Source of the DNA: Ooceraea biroi
Taxonomy: Eukaryota; Arthropoda; Insecta; Hymenoptera; Formicidae
NCBI RefSeq assembly: GCF_003672135.1
Contig: NC_039512.1
Coordinates: forward strand, 14,648,874-14,712,873
Length of the DNA: 64,000 nt
Reading direction: 5' to 3'
Part shown: piece after piece, positions 26,619 to 39,900 of the stretch
Layout of the letters: each line of letters opens with the position of its first letter
How positions within the stretch are numbered: position 1 is the stretch's first letter
Program-made: the position numbers and the translations under genes
Notes under the pieces: model-generated
What the model saw: only the letters and a program-made list of their open reading frames with translations
Database searches by the model: none
Told to the model about the DNA's origin: nothing

Positions 26619-28156
26619 ATTATAAATAAAACTAATTTTGACGTTTTGCATGAAATAACTTTATTTATAGTCGTAAAGTAGTTTTACATTCGTGAAATTT
26701 TTTCCAGATATTCGTTATGAGTATTTTCACATCTTTCGCTCGTTCTCTCTATTTGCGTGTTATAGTGTATATAAACTTTGCTTGCAAATACATCTAAACG
26801 TTAATCTATTTTTTTATAAATAATACAATAAAAATAATATGTTTTTAATTAAGTGAAATAAAACCGTTACCAGCATAAAGCATAGTACATCTTTGATATA
26901 ACATTTTTTGAAACCTCTTTTTACAAAATACATTAACTCCGCTGTCGGAAATAAAAGTGGACGAACGATCGGGAAAACGAAAGAAGAGCAAAGAGTTCGC
27001 ATAGGAGGTAAATATATTTTGATCTGACGTCTGGAGAGCTAATTTGATCTCGTATCTCCGAAGATGCTCTCTGAATAAAAATTCTGCGACGCCCCGGCGC
27101 TTTGGATTTTGTGCGGTAATGGTGATGCATCGCACATGTATGTACATCCACACATCCCTATTGCATCTTCGATCGACAACCCTTATCTTTGATCTCCCAC
27201 TGCAATATGTTTTATTCCCACTTGCTCTTGAGTAGCTATCAAACGAAGAGTCGCCAGTTAAATTGAAGTCTCGAGCATTCGTTCGTCTCTCGTCTCTCTG
27301 CTCGACAATAATAGCGGCATTACAGTTCCCTTATCGTCATTATTGCAGAATCATGATTTACGAGATATTTTTGTTCAATAACTGTTAACAAATCAATTGC
27401 AACGCATGCCGGGATAACGAGTATCTAACGTTGTAGAATCAACTGATATGGTTGCCTCAATTGCCGCATTGTAAATGATACCGAGATAAATTAAAAGACA
27501 AACTTTGCTTGGCTGAATCGCAAGAGAATCGTGTTCGAAGAGCACACCGAAGAGCACCAAGAACGTCGGGAGTGGTTGAAGGAATGGATCGTAGCACGTG
27601 CCATTGAACAATCAGACAATACCGGGGATGGATGGGGTGTTAAGTGCCCATCGCGAGGGGTTGCACAGAAAATCGGCACTGCTCGGCCCATTGTGGCCTC
27701 CTTGTAAACTTGGAGCGGGAGTGGTTGGTCTCGAGGATGGTCGGTGGACGAAGTAGGAGAGGGGTGATTCAAGGGCTGTTTCTATCCCATCAATCATGGT
27801 ATTTACGTGCACGAACTCGCCCAGGCACAATGACGAAAGCTCGTCGAAAGGAAAGCCTCGGGTTTACTCAGGGAGCCGAAGCTTCTCCTTGCAACCTGTC
27901 CCGGCAAGCATCCCCAAAAGACTATTTTGAACGATTATTCTTCGAGTAATAATATCCGCGCGTTAGTTGAACAGAACGGTGAAAGCTCCGTTTTGACCGG
28001 AATTTAATGAACCTCTTCTGCGGTTTTCTCAATTCTTTTTTTTCATCATTCTTAAAATTTAGTCTAATTTCAATTTGGCGTTTTCGTGCTGCACAAATGT
28101 AGATGGTGCCAAGATAATGAGAGTTCAAAATACAGGCGATAGTTTAACAATGTAAT

Positions 28157-28172
28157 TGTTGGCATGCCAACA
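28157..28172. repeat. 16-bp palindrome
   Basis: TGTTGGCATGCCAACA is a perfect palindrome in otherwise non-repetitive spacer DNA. Confidence 0.7.
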
Positions 28173-31100
28173 CCAATCGTTATGCCGATTGCGTGCTAAC
28201 AGGATCGAATTAGGGCGCAACCGAAATCGAACCAATCAAACCGAAGGCCAGATTGGGAAAGGTACAGTCCGCTATAAACGTAATTCTCTTTGAAATGTAG
28301 AAACAGGATAATGAGTTTTACCGTAATTGCTCTTTCTCTATTTTGTTGGTACATTTTCAAGTATTTTTATTCATCCATCTAATATCATTGTATTCTCTAA
28401 TCTAATTGAAAAGTTCTTAAAAAGTATTGCAAGTATAAAAATCGAAGGTGTACACGTAAGAATAAATAGTTAAGTAATAAAATGTATGTTTTATAAAAAT
28501 AATTTAAGAAAGCTTAATTAAAAAATGCAAATCATACAAAATGTATCATATTTAATAAAACACATTAAAAGAATTCAATACATTTTAATTTTGCATATTA
28601 AATTGAATTATTTTAATATATTGAATCATATAAATTATATCATATTAAATTATATAAATATATTAAATGTATATTAACAGTGAAAAATTAATGTTAAATT
28701 TTTTAATAAATTTGATTGCATTAAATTATTTTTGAGAAATAAAGAACGAACTAAAAAGATTAAAACAGTTGCGAAACTTTAAAAAGAACTTCTGCGATAT
28801 CAGCTGAATGACTTTTTCCTTACGTCATTTTCCTTCCATAATCGCGAAACTATCCATAAATGCGCTAATGAGAGCGCGTATAGAGAGATTATGTGCAGTA
28901 AAATCCAAATGATGACAACGACATCGACGTCACATCGTCTACGTCGACTGTGTAATATTACGCCTTATGTTTAACATCTCGTCATGCGTTATACTCGTGC
29001 GATCGTGACAACACTCGTAAAGCCGTGATACATTTTAGATACCTGTAAAAGAAATTGCAATCGCACCATTTAACGCGTTTCAAACTTTACATTCGCAGAT
29101 TCGCGTATTATAGCACCATTTTCCACAAAAAGTATCGTGCACCAAATACATTAAAATGTCTGATAAGCGATACTGCTACTCATATAATTCATCAAATATT
29201 ATTAAATATCTCTAAAAAATATGAAAACGTAAAACTTGATAGGAAATTTCTAGACATTCATATTACATTATTCGTGAAAATTTGTGTTCAATGCGTTATT
29301 AATGCATAAAACAACATATTTATTAAATTTCCATAATAAGCAATCAACGGGTATACCCATGGAATTCGCTGTTTAATATTTATCCAGCCGAGAGAGAGTG
29401 CGCAGATAATAAATTACGGTTCAATTATGTTTATTTTACCATGGCATGCTATCAATTATTCGCCAACAATTAATTATTCTCAACATTCCTCGGCTATTAA
29501 TTATCATTACACGCCGAGGTGGTAGAGATAATATTAGCCAACTTGAACTCCTCGCCATCTTATCTAGCATAAGATGTTGTTAAGGTATTATATGTTAGAG
29601 AGCAAGTATTGGCACAGCTTTTCCTTAAATTAATAATATTAAAAACACATTTTATAAAGAGAGATTATACGTAAATATTGTGATAATTAAAGTGGCATTT
29701 AATATCAGTGTCTCATTTGCATTCTCATGCTATATACAAGATGATTTCTACCGTTTAATATTGAGCAAATGTTAAATCAGATGTAAAACGGAGATCACAG
29801 TAAATATCAAATAGAAGCGCATATTCCTCAACTGGGAAACGAGATATTTTACGTTCGACTTTATCGCACCCACAAGGCTTCAAGATCTTTTCCGCGCTAC
29901 ACCGTACCTTTTCCTTCAATAAACCACTGCCTGATATTCTTTTGGAACGCTAAAAGACACTGTTAAAAAATATATGTATCATGACAATCACGTGCCAGTT
30001 TTTTTCTTCTACTGATAAATAATTGCCAAAAGATATCAAAATTGACAGAAGAGCATTATTTGCCATTTCCTAAAAATTAATATTTTTACTTAATATTAAA
30101 ATGAATTTCAGTTAATTATTTTCAATTATCCTTTCTCTCCGTTCTTTGTCAATATTAATTCATAATTGATGTGATTTTGATTGCAAAAGTCACTAATAAA
30201 CGAGCGATGTAACCGGCGAGGCCTTAATTTATGTTCCATAACTAAGTTTAACAAGCCGAGAGACTGAATTAACAATCAGAACTACGTCGAATCGAAGTTT
30301 ACTAGTAAATTTATCAGAGATTTCGTCCGATTCTAGAGTTTCAAGTAAGTGGTGGCAATTTGAGCTCGCAAAAATGGACGATAGGGTTATTCAAATGAGA
30401 GATCCAAGTTCGTTAGTTCCCTTCAAAGTGGCTTCAATCGTATTGGACAATGATATTTCATTGTTAGAGCTATTATGGAGATGGGTGCTAACCATCAGGA
30501 TCCTGGAAGATCCTTCGGGTGCTCTCCATTCTGGAATCTCCATGGACGGATCGATTCTCTCCTCCCAGTCCACTAAACCAATCTCTTAGGTGCATTCGCA
30601 AATTATAGCTTCTATACATGCAAAAGAGCTAGCCCGTTGCAATAATGATAATTTTATCTTGCTTGGCAAGTATAAACTATGTACTATAAACATAGACATC
30701 AACTGATAATGCAATAATTACACTTCGTAATTAAATACAATTTCGCTAAAAATGTCAACAATTAAAGTTTTCCTTTTAAATATGATAAAAAGCCTCATGT
30801 GGCAATCTGTTTATGAATCATTCGATCTATTAACTTCGCCGTCATTATGGAGGATGAATGCAGTATCCGAGATTCTGCAAGTGATCTTCTGGATACTCCA
30901 TCTAGGTGATCGATTCCCTTCTAAATGTTCCTCAACCCTTGCGGGCATCTAGCACATTTGCGTCCCTTGCAAATTGTTATCCCCAATATCCACGCAAAGG
31001 AAATCCGAGGAATGACCTGGCAGAGATCGGACTCTCGTAATCCCGCGTTCATTACCTCGTCCGCTTACCTCCATGTACTCTCCTTCTCGCGAAGTTCAAT

Positions 31101-32473
31101 TACCGGCATAACGCAAGGCAATATATCGCGTTGCAATAAATTTAGCTATTAGTTGTATAAATAAACGAATTTTAATGATAACGAGATGCCGTTTTCCTTA
31201 CACACAAAACAAAAAGAGACATGCAATTTCATCATTTCATGCTCTTTGTCTTTAACTTTTGAATGATTAACACGTTTGAAAGTCCTCTCGCTAAAAATAT
31301 TCAAAGATTGTATCCATAGATCATAACGGTGCGGTGATATATCCCATCTGGTCTGAAAAGACTCGTTTCCCTAAACACGTTTGATCGCTGTTACGGCGAA
31401 AGCTCGTGAATGAGGGGTAAGGAACAAACGAGCACACTTTTGTGAAGGACACCGAGAGGACATCGAGAGGGTGACCAAGAGCTTTTACCGCTCCAGGACG
31501 ACTTCTCTCATGTACATACTTTATTTTTTTTGTTTCGTGCAGACCCTCATCAAATTCTCTGTCAGCAAAAGGTCCGAGCTGTTTGGCAGTCTACCCTGAG
31601 AGATTTGTTTGGGCTACCGCGATATCTGACTCCAACTTGAGCCCCAGCTTGGATCTAAATTAATATCAGAAATATAAAACGGAAAAACAAACAAAAGATT
31701 ATATTTAATATTATATTATATATACATGTTATTTAGATAATATCAAATTATTTTCTCATCAATTTATGTGGGATGTTATCGAAAGTGGGATAAAGATGAC
31801 AAGAATCCTTGATGATCCACACAAGAATTTACTGAGATACGGTACAATAAAATAGAAGAACGTAATGTAACAACTGGCTTGCGCGTAACACGTCTTGACT
31901 CGCTCGTTGCCAGATCTCGACTCCCTTCGCGCTGCTCACGCCGCTGCGTGGTCGCCCGCGGAAACAAAGTAACATAAATCGTCAACCGCATATCAAACTG
32001 AACGCGATCACCGCGCTATTAAAACAAAACTAAAATTACAACGTCGCGTTTCCAAAACTAAAACAATCTTCTTGCCATTCTACATTTATATATTATAACG
32101 ATAGACATAGGACAGAACGCACAAGATGCGAAAGCAATTTGGTCACCACACGGATTTCTCTTTTAAATTGTAATTCCGTGAAAATAACTCCCACTGAGTT
32201 AACAAGCTAAACGAGCTTTTATGCCTCGAGTTAAATCGTGCCTCAACATGGGCTGGTTTGACTTGGAAAGTTGTTCGCTCAAGTCGACCGTCGACTGTCA
32301 TGGTAGAAGCAAGAAAATAATGTGAAAATCGTCCTAGTAGTCAAAGCTAAAAAGCACAATAGAAAACGCCTGACAATCTTCCGGCAGACAAGATTTCTTA
32401 TTTAAACGCAGATCCTTTTGTTTCTCACATTTCTGCCTTCCGGCCAATCGAATGAAAAAATTCAAAGCATCAC

Positions 32474-32476
<3 letters not shown>

Positions 32477-32506
<30 letters not shown>
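32477..32506. repeat. (TC)15 microsatellite
   Basis: Uninterrupted TC dinucleotides, then a C run. Confidence 0.9.
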
Positions 32507-32508
<2 letters not shown>

Positions 32509-34680
32509 CCTCTTTTTATTTTTATTTTAATCCTCTTAATCTTCTCGATTATAAAAATTATTTTAAAGCAAATATGTTTTATTAAAATAGATATTCCTGC
32601 AGCTGTCAATATTATTCTCCTATGCAGTTATATTTGCGGAAACAGATTTGGCAGTTTTTAAAAGTAAAGGCAATTAACTAAATAATATAACAATGAATAG
32701 TGAAATGTTTACTTTGTGACCAAATATTCTGAAAGAAATACTCAACTTTGCTGAATTTTATGGTGGGTCCTTTATTGGCCCAATATTCGTGGCCAGTACT
32801 GAATTTATCGGATACTGGCTTTTGTTCCTTTTATTCCCAATAACTCGAACCGAGCGCAACATGCGGTTCGCGTAATAGGAAACGTTGTAACGCACTTACG
32901 TGCTACAGTATTCCTGACCAATTGTCTTTTATTAGAACAGTATTATTTAAATAATTGGACAAGAAATAAACTAATGAAAGAAGGTAATGAAAATTTAAAT
33001 TTCTGCGTTTGTAAAATTGTAAAACAATTTTGAATTATATTTATTCAAACCGCAAAAGTAACACCTATAAAAATTTTATATTGTTGTTTGACAGAAAATA
33101 ATATTTGTTGTATTTTCTGCGATCAATCGACGAGTTTGAAGGCACGAGAAATCTGAATTGATTAGTTAAAGAGATCACATGGTGATCTTGAGAAAATTTA
33201 ATATACAGTACTGAACCACGTGTGCGAGTCATGCCAGCTTAGCTGAGATGATGCGTGGTTCGTTCACCAAGGCATAATGCGAGGATTTCGAGATAAATAT
33301 GTTTACGGGAGCAGAATAGAGCGACAGAGAGAAGATACCCTGAAGGGATGGACAGAGGAAGCAACGGGCAAGAGAACGCCACCGCGCCCCTTTCGTGTTA
33401 CGAGACTGAATATCCGTAGCTCCAGTTGATTTACATTTACGATCACTCATCTCTGCCTCGACCCGAGCTCGTACTACAGCTTATTAACTCATTCGTCTCG
33501 GTCATGAATAATTTACCATCTTGACACACCATTGGGTACCGCCCATTGTTGTTCGTACGAGATCGCTGCCTCTGTCCAAAAGAGAGTTGGCCCACTTTCG
33601 GAAAAACAGAATGGCTGTTTAGTTATGCATCGGGAGTCATAATACAGCATTGCTCAAATATTGGCCAACAAAGTGTTTGAGAAATCTTGCGTGAATAAAG
33701 ACCGAAGAAAATCTAATGACTCTGTTTCACTATTGTCTTAATGTAGAGAGGATAAAATAAAATTTCATGTCGCACATAAAATCTTGCTCCCAAAAATAAT
33801 CACTAAAACAAATGTTAGATATTATAATTTATTGAGATACAGAAACACATACTTCTGTAAAATATTAGTTTTTCCAAAATGTGTTAACGCAAAAAATATA
33901 ATTTCATAATAAATATACATAAAAGTGTAATTTCTTTTTATTAAGTAATATACAGTTCTCTTCTATTTCGATTGTAAATAAAAATTAAAATATAATATTA
34001 TCATCGCATGATAAGAAAGAAATCTTCTGTAAAGTATTGCCTTGTTATAAGAATATGTTTAAAAGGCAAGATCTGCAGGAAGAGCAATCTTTTTTCAGCT
34101 GTATTATACAAGGTATTTGCCAAAAATTGTTTTCTAGATTAATTTGTAGATTTTTAAGTTAAGATTCTATCTTTGGCCCAATCCCTAATTCTAATCTGTG
34201 ATTTCAATCCCTGACTTGAACTTTTGATTACGATTGGAGGCTGGAGTTGAGGATTAAGATTGAAAATGACGATCAGAGTTTGGAATAGATTTAAGATCAA
34301 TGATAATAAAACATAACAAGTTTTTAATGTAAAAATGGTACATCAATAATTTAGCAAAGATATAATTAACTGTTTGAAGAAAGGTAGTATATTAAATGAA
34401 ATTATAAACATATTCTGATAGTTATAACGATTTACATTATCCGGATCTGCAGAATTGCATGTAAAATTGCATGTGCGTTTGATGTTGCATAGGCATAAGA
34501 AAAACTGGATTATCAACTTTATTATTTATTTTTGGACGGTATCTGTTTGATATTTTTGCACAATATATTAACAATTATTATTTTATCAACTTGATAAAGA
34601 AACACACAAAATACTGATATAATAATATTAGGACCACTCTCTGGAACCCTGCCCAAGTCAAAGTCGATTGCAACAAAAAA

Positions 34681-34731
34681 TATATATATATATTTATTTA
34701 TTTATTTATATTTATGTATAATATATAATCT
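34681..34731. repeat. (TA)n and (TTTA)n tract
   Basis: TA dinucleotides followed by TTTA tetramers. Confidence 0.85.
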
Positions 34732-35737
34732 GTATGGAGAATGGGTCAGTGACGACATAATTCTCTTTCCTTAATTCATTAAACATGTATGTACAAGTTA
34801 TTCAGGCCGGTCTCTCAGACTCTTTTGTCGATTGTGTATTTGAATTATTTAGTACTTAGAAAATTAAAAAGAAATTAAAGATTTTAAAAATCATGATAAT
34901 AACTACGAGGTGTAACAGTTGTAAGAATTTCAAATAAAAAATCCTAATTTTTGTAACAAGAAATTAGAAAATATAAGGATTTCATTGCAGTCATAATTCG
35001 CACGGAAAAAGAATTGCACGCTTACTGACCTTGCAAAAAATGCATGTATAAAAAGATTGATATCGATTTCATGTACTTTTAAAGTATAAGAAATTATTTT
35101 CTCAGAACAAATTTTTCTTTGATTCCTTTTAATACAGCCACTTTTTGCAAGACGACTACTCCACATAAAATGAGAAATGTACAATGATGTTGGTCGAGCA
35201 AACATTCCGAGGGCATATTCGCCGCGGAAGATACCTTTTTGTATCGTACAATCGATCATTCTACAACATAAATTCTATAAAAATAACATTTTTATTAATA
35301 ACTTTCGTGAAATACGCGTCTATCTCGCTTTTCCAGTTTATATGCTTCTTTTCGTCGTAACAATAAAGGTCACACTTTCCACATAAAGAACTATATAACG
35401 CCTCGTCTTATGAAAATACTCTACTAAGAATACAATTTTTTAAGCGCACATGCATTGTTAACACTCAACTACTATAATTCGCAAGTGTTCAAGTGAGATC
35501 AATTCCAATTTCGAAAATATTGTTACAGGAAACTTTAGTCAAAGTTTTGGACGTTGCATTTCTTGAATTAGATATTAAATTAGATAATATAAAAATAATA
35601 TTAAATTTTCATTGAAATACGACAGTTTTTTAAGCTTCGTAGATTTCTATCAAAGTTAAATTAGGCATCATATTGTAGTTGAGAATTAATTCGGACGTAT
35701 ATACCAAGTGCCCGAATTGTACGATTAAACTGAACCA

Positions 35738-35761
35738 GATAATTAAAATTTTTTAATTATC
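35738..35761. repeat. Inverted repeat, 11-bp arms with 2-nt spacer
   Basis: GATAATTAAAA and TTTTAATTATC flank a TT spacer, in the 3' flank of megalin about 1 kb past the stop codon. Confidence 0.7.
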
Positions 35762-36309
35762 ACATTTTTCGTACATTTTCTTTAAATTAATATCCAAATT
35801 AGAAAATGTAATTTCTTAGATTAAATTAAAACATTATTTTTCTTCACGGTATAACATTTTTTAATTTATACACGCATACAAGTTGCAAAATATTAAAATG
35901 CTAAATGCAAATATATTATATTTGGAAGAAATATCGAGGAATTAAATGTATCAATTCGAGCACCTACCTACTTGTACGTGCACGCATACATACACATATA
36001 CATACACATCCTATTTATAGAAAGTGTCCTGCATTAACGCTTTAAACAGCAACCTTGAAAGAGAATGTGTTGCATTTTTATGGTACACAGATAACATGAA
36101 CATTATACTTTGTTAGCAATTATATTTACAAGACTTATAAATCACACCTAGTAAAAAACGACACAATTGTATCTATTACAATTCTCTTTCACTCTGTTCT
36201 CCCCATTAAATCGACTCGCGACCCCGTCTGTCGTTCTTATATTCTCCAAACTTACAAGATTCCAAAACCAGTTCACAATTCCTGGTTTAGAGAATCTGTG
36301 TGGATTTGC

Positions 36310-36333
36310 AAGAATCTGTGATCAAAGATTCTT
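36310..36333. repeat. Short stem-loop in the probable megalin 3' UTR
   Basis: AAGAATCT and AGATTCTT (8-bp arms) around an 8-nt loop. The sequence AGAATCTGTG also occurs directly repeated just before it. Confidence 0.5.
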
Positions 36334-36721
36334 AGATCTGAGGGTCTCAAAAATTATAAATCGAAATCGAGATCCTTAGATATAAAAACGTACACAGTTA
36401 CAGACTTGGACAAACCTCCGCTATCCGCTCTTTTTTCCAAAATTCTAGAGATCCCGAAGACATTATCCGAAAATCACTAGATAAAACAGGAATCTCAAAT
36501 CAATCGTATCGTGTGCGTTGAAACACCTCAGTGATTCACCTGCTTAATAAATAACATATAAACGTTGCGATGTAATCCGCACTATTTACGTAGAAATGGT
36601 CAATTCATTTACGTCGTCTTTTTACGTTTTTTCTATGCATTTTCCGCAGTCGTAAAGTATCTCGACGTGCGTCTCAAGTTCAAAGCACAAGTCTGAAGAA
36701 ATCCTTAAGTAGGAATTGGTC

Positions 36722-36997
36722 CTAGCATTCGGACTTGTCTTCCTCGACCAGCTGCTGAGTGTCTTTACCCGAGTCGATCGGCGTCGGATCCAATTCTCTT
36801 CTCTTCAGGTGCAGCTGTGGAGGCTCTTTGTGCTGTATGCTGGAGGGCTTCATTTCAGCCGGCACTTCGTACATACTGCTGGCGCCGGTACCGTTCGTAG
36901 TACCACTTTCCATATTCACCGCATCGTACATTGGGTTACTGAAATCTCGGTTCTTATTGGTCACATCGTTCAGGTTGTACTCCACATCGAGAGGTTC
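36722..36997 (-). CDS. LRP2: Megalin exon bb: endocytic tail with FxNPxY, stop codon
   Basis: The last 91 residues and a TAG stop. It contains RDFSNPMYDAV, an FxNPxY motif of the kind that binds PTB-domain endocytic adaptors such as Dab/ARH. Further on are a second tyrosine (SSMYEV), a short proline stretch (KEPPQL) and the end QLVEEDKSEC. Vertebrate megalin has two NPxY motifs and ends in an S-x-V PDZ ligand; only one NPxY is present here and the last residue is Cys. The acceptor is CTTATAG. Confidence 0.95.
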   Translation of the reverse strand, partial: EPLDVEYNLNDVTNKNRDFSNPMYDAVNMESGTTNGTGASSMYEVPAEMKPSSIQHKEPPQLHLKRRELDPTPIDSGKDTQQLVEEDKSEC

Positions 36998-39900
36998 CTA
37001 TAAGTATAAAATAACAAAGGAGTTTAACATAGCACATAAATCCCTCATATTTCGACCTATTGGATTTATATATTTAACGCAATGTTTTTTACTTAAAACT
37101 AGTGGTAACGCAAGCACACAAAACTTACCATTCTTTCGTGAGCCGCTGCACCAAACTCTACGTTACTACCTTGGCGGAAAGAAACACTTTGAGCACCTGT
37201 GAGACTGCTGAGGCCACCAGGCTTACCACTATAAAGAATAATCGAATGTTAAGAAAAGAATCTTTATCGCGTATTATATTTATGTTATATCTAAGATAAC
37301 GCTTACAATGGTCGTTTCTTGAGAACCATGAAGATTGCAGCAGCACAGAACAATACTAACAGGCATATGACTATGGGAATAACTATAGCAGCGGTGGATC
37401 CGCCTGCTCTGGCAGCGACCGCCGCCATTTCGCAAAATTCACCATGGAACTCTTCGCGACAATTACATGCCAGCTTATCGTCCTCTTCTTGGCATCGTCC
37501 ACCATTCTGGCAACGACATACTCTAGGTGCTGGTAGAGGTCTTTCATTAGTGGCGTCACAATGCCTCTCGTTGCCGTCTATGATCAGACGCTGAAGAAGA
37601 CCAACGCTGTCTGAGCAAAGACAGCGATGGCCGCCAGGGATCGTTACGCAAAGATGAGTGCATTGGTCATTGTGGCAAGGATCTCTCAGACTGGTATTGT
37701 ATCTCAGTTGATGATACACTCTGATGCCTCCAGGATTAGGAAGATTTTTCACGATAGTGTGTGGAACTCCTCTGCCAAATTTGTCTTGTCGAATAAGTTC
37801 GCCCGTCTGTTTAGTAGTCCAATAAAGGTTGTTCTCGAATACATCCAATGCTATTGGATTTTTAAGAGGTCTTCCTTTTAAAACGACTTTTCTGTTGGTG
37901 CCGGTCAAGCTAATCGTCTCAATTGTGTCCAACTTGCTATCGGACCAGTAAAGCATGTGATCCATAGCGTAATCGATGGTAAGCGCCGAAGGACTAGCGA
38001 TTCGTTCCGCCACAAGCAATTTGCGTCTATCGCCATCCATCCAAGCTATCTCAATCTTTGGCTGATTGCCCGCATCGGCCCACACGAGCTCTCCTCGTTC
38101 GGGATCCACGGCCACTGATGTTGGTTGCTCGAGATTCACTGTAACTAGGCTACGTCGATACCTGCCGTCCGATTTAGATGCCATAATTCGACCGCGAGGA
38201 TTGGTCCCCGTTTGATCTATTTCGCTCCAGTACAAATTGCCGGAGATCCAATCCACTGCTAAACTCGTAGGCTTGGAATCAGCTGGAAATATCAATCTTG
38301 TTTTAGTATCGTGTTATCAAGATTACTGAAAACTAACATCACAATTAGGGAATAATATATATACTTTTCATATTAAGATCCTGCGCGTATCCAATCTTTG
38401 CCTGGCCTTCTTTCGCGTTCACCATGTAAGACCGTTTGATAGTGTTGTCATACGAGTCAATCCAGAATACATACTCGGTCCTGGGATCAAAATCGACAGC
38501 TTGCACTCTCTTCTCATTGTCTATTACATCCATCTCTTGTCTAGTATGCAGATCGTAGGCCCTAAGTTCGGGTCCATTAGCAAAGAGCACGACAACGTCT
38601 TCGTCTTCGACGCGGCAGACGCCACTTTGACTATCAGACAACTGGAAACCTTGCCGACAAGAACAGGCGTACGAGCCATTCAAATTAGTGCAAATATGAG
38701 AACACTGATGCTGACCGGTCTGACACTCGTCAATATCCACGCAATGTTTCCGGTTATCTTGCGAAATTATGTAGCCAGAGTAGCAGGCACAAATATAGCC
38801 GCCATCAGTAATATTGTGGCACTTTTGTGAGCAGCCACCGCGATCATTCTCTGAACAGTGATGACTGTGATCTGAAAATCGTAAAAGTGTTATTTAATTT
38901 CGATCGTAAGACATGGCAAAGTGTGGAAAACACGCGAACAGAACTCACGGCAGCCCAATTCATCTGACAAATCGCCGCAATCGTCCGCGAGATCACAGAG
39001 CTTCAGACGATCGATGCATTTCTTGTTTGAACAGGTATACTCTGAGAGAGGGTCACATGGGCGAATGTGTTTCACGCACATCGTCATGTTGTTCTCATCA
39101 GAACCATCGCCACAGTTATCAATCCCGTCACATAGCTGATACTTGGCGATACACTTGTGATTGGCACACTGGAATCGTCTATGCGTATCACAGTCAAAGT
39201 TTGCTGCACAAATATAATAGCATTATTTTTTATTTCCATCATAAAGAGATCGACATGTATACTTCAGTAATAAACTTACCACACATTGTTGGGTTCTCGT
39301 CAGAATTGTCACCACAGTCATCGGTACCATCGCAAACGTCAGTTAACGAGACGCAAAGATTGTTGTTACATTGGAATCGCGATTGCGGACAATATCTTCC
39401 TCCGGGATACCTCGGAGGACAATTCTTTTCGTCGCTCATGTCACGACAATCTCGCGCTCCGTCGCAACGAAGATACGGTGCGATGCAGTGACCACTGTCA
39501 CATTGGAAGCTTTCGCTCTGTAAGAAGTAACAATTGCATAAAATACGGATCAATATTGTTAATTCAGTCAATCGATTTACTTACCTTGCACACCCACTGT
39601 TGGCAATTCTCCTCATCGGTTTTATCACCGCAATCGTCCTCGTTGTCGCATCTCCATCTGGATGCAATGCACTTGCCATTCCTGCATTTAAATTCAGACT
39701 CGGAACATTCGCGGTACCTGTCTTTACACATCACCTCGAGTTCGTCACTGCCGTCCCCACAATCATCAGCAAAGTCACAGAGCCACTGTTTCGGCACGCA
39801 TCTGTTGTTAGCACACTTGAAGTCCATATTGGGATCACATTTCGGGCAACTCTCCGAACGCTCGTCAGAACCATCACGGCAATCATCTTTACCGTCGCAG

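Larger units (their letters stand above)
18427..36721. other. Spacer between the stargazin-like gene and megalin; no coding region supported
   Basis: About 18.3 kb between the start codon of one minus-strand gene and the stop codon of the other. It should hold the 3' UTR of megalin at its right end and the 5' UTR and promoter of the stargazin-like gene at its left end. Open frames are short, apart from a 141-codon one at 20263-20688 in CpG-dense DNA that matches nothing I know. The region from about 28300 to 28790 is very AT-rich. Confidence 0.55.
35201..36721 (-). other. 3' flank / probable 3' UTR of megalin
   Basis: This follows the megalin stop codon. On the minus strand I see no AATAAA in the first 1.4 kb. 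An ATTAAA variant lies at 35860-35865 and the first AATAAA at 35291-35296, so the 3' end cannot be placed. Two stem-loop sequences (36310-36333, 35738-35761) fall in it. Confidence 0.3.
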
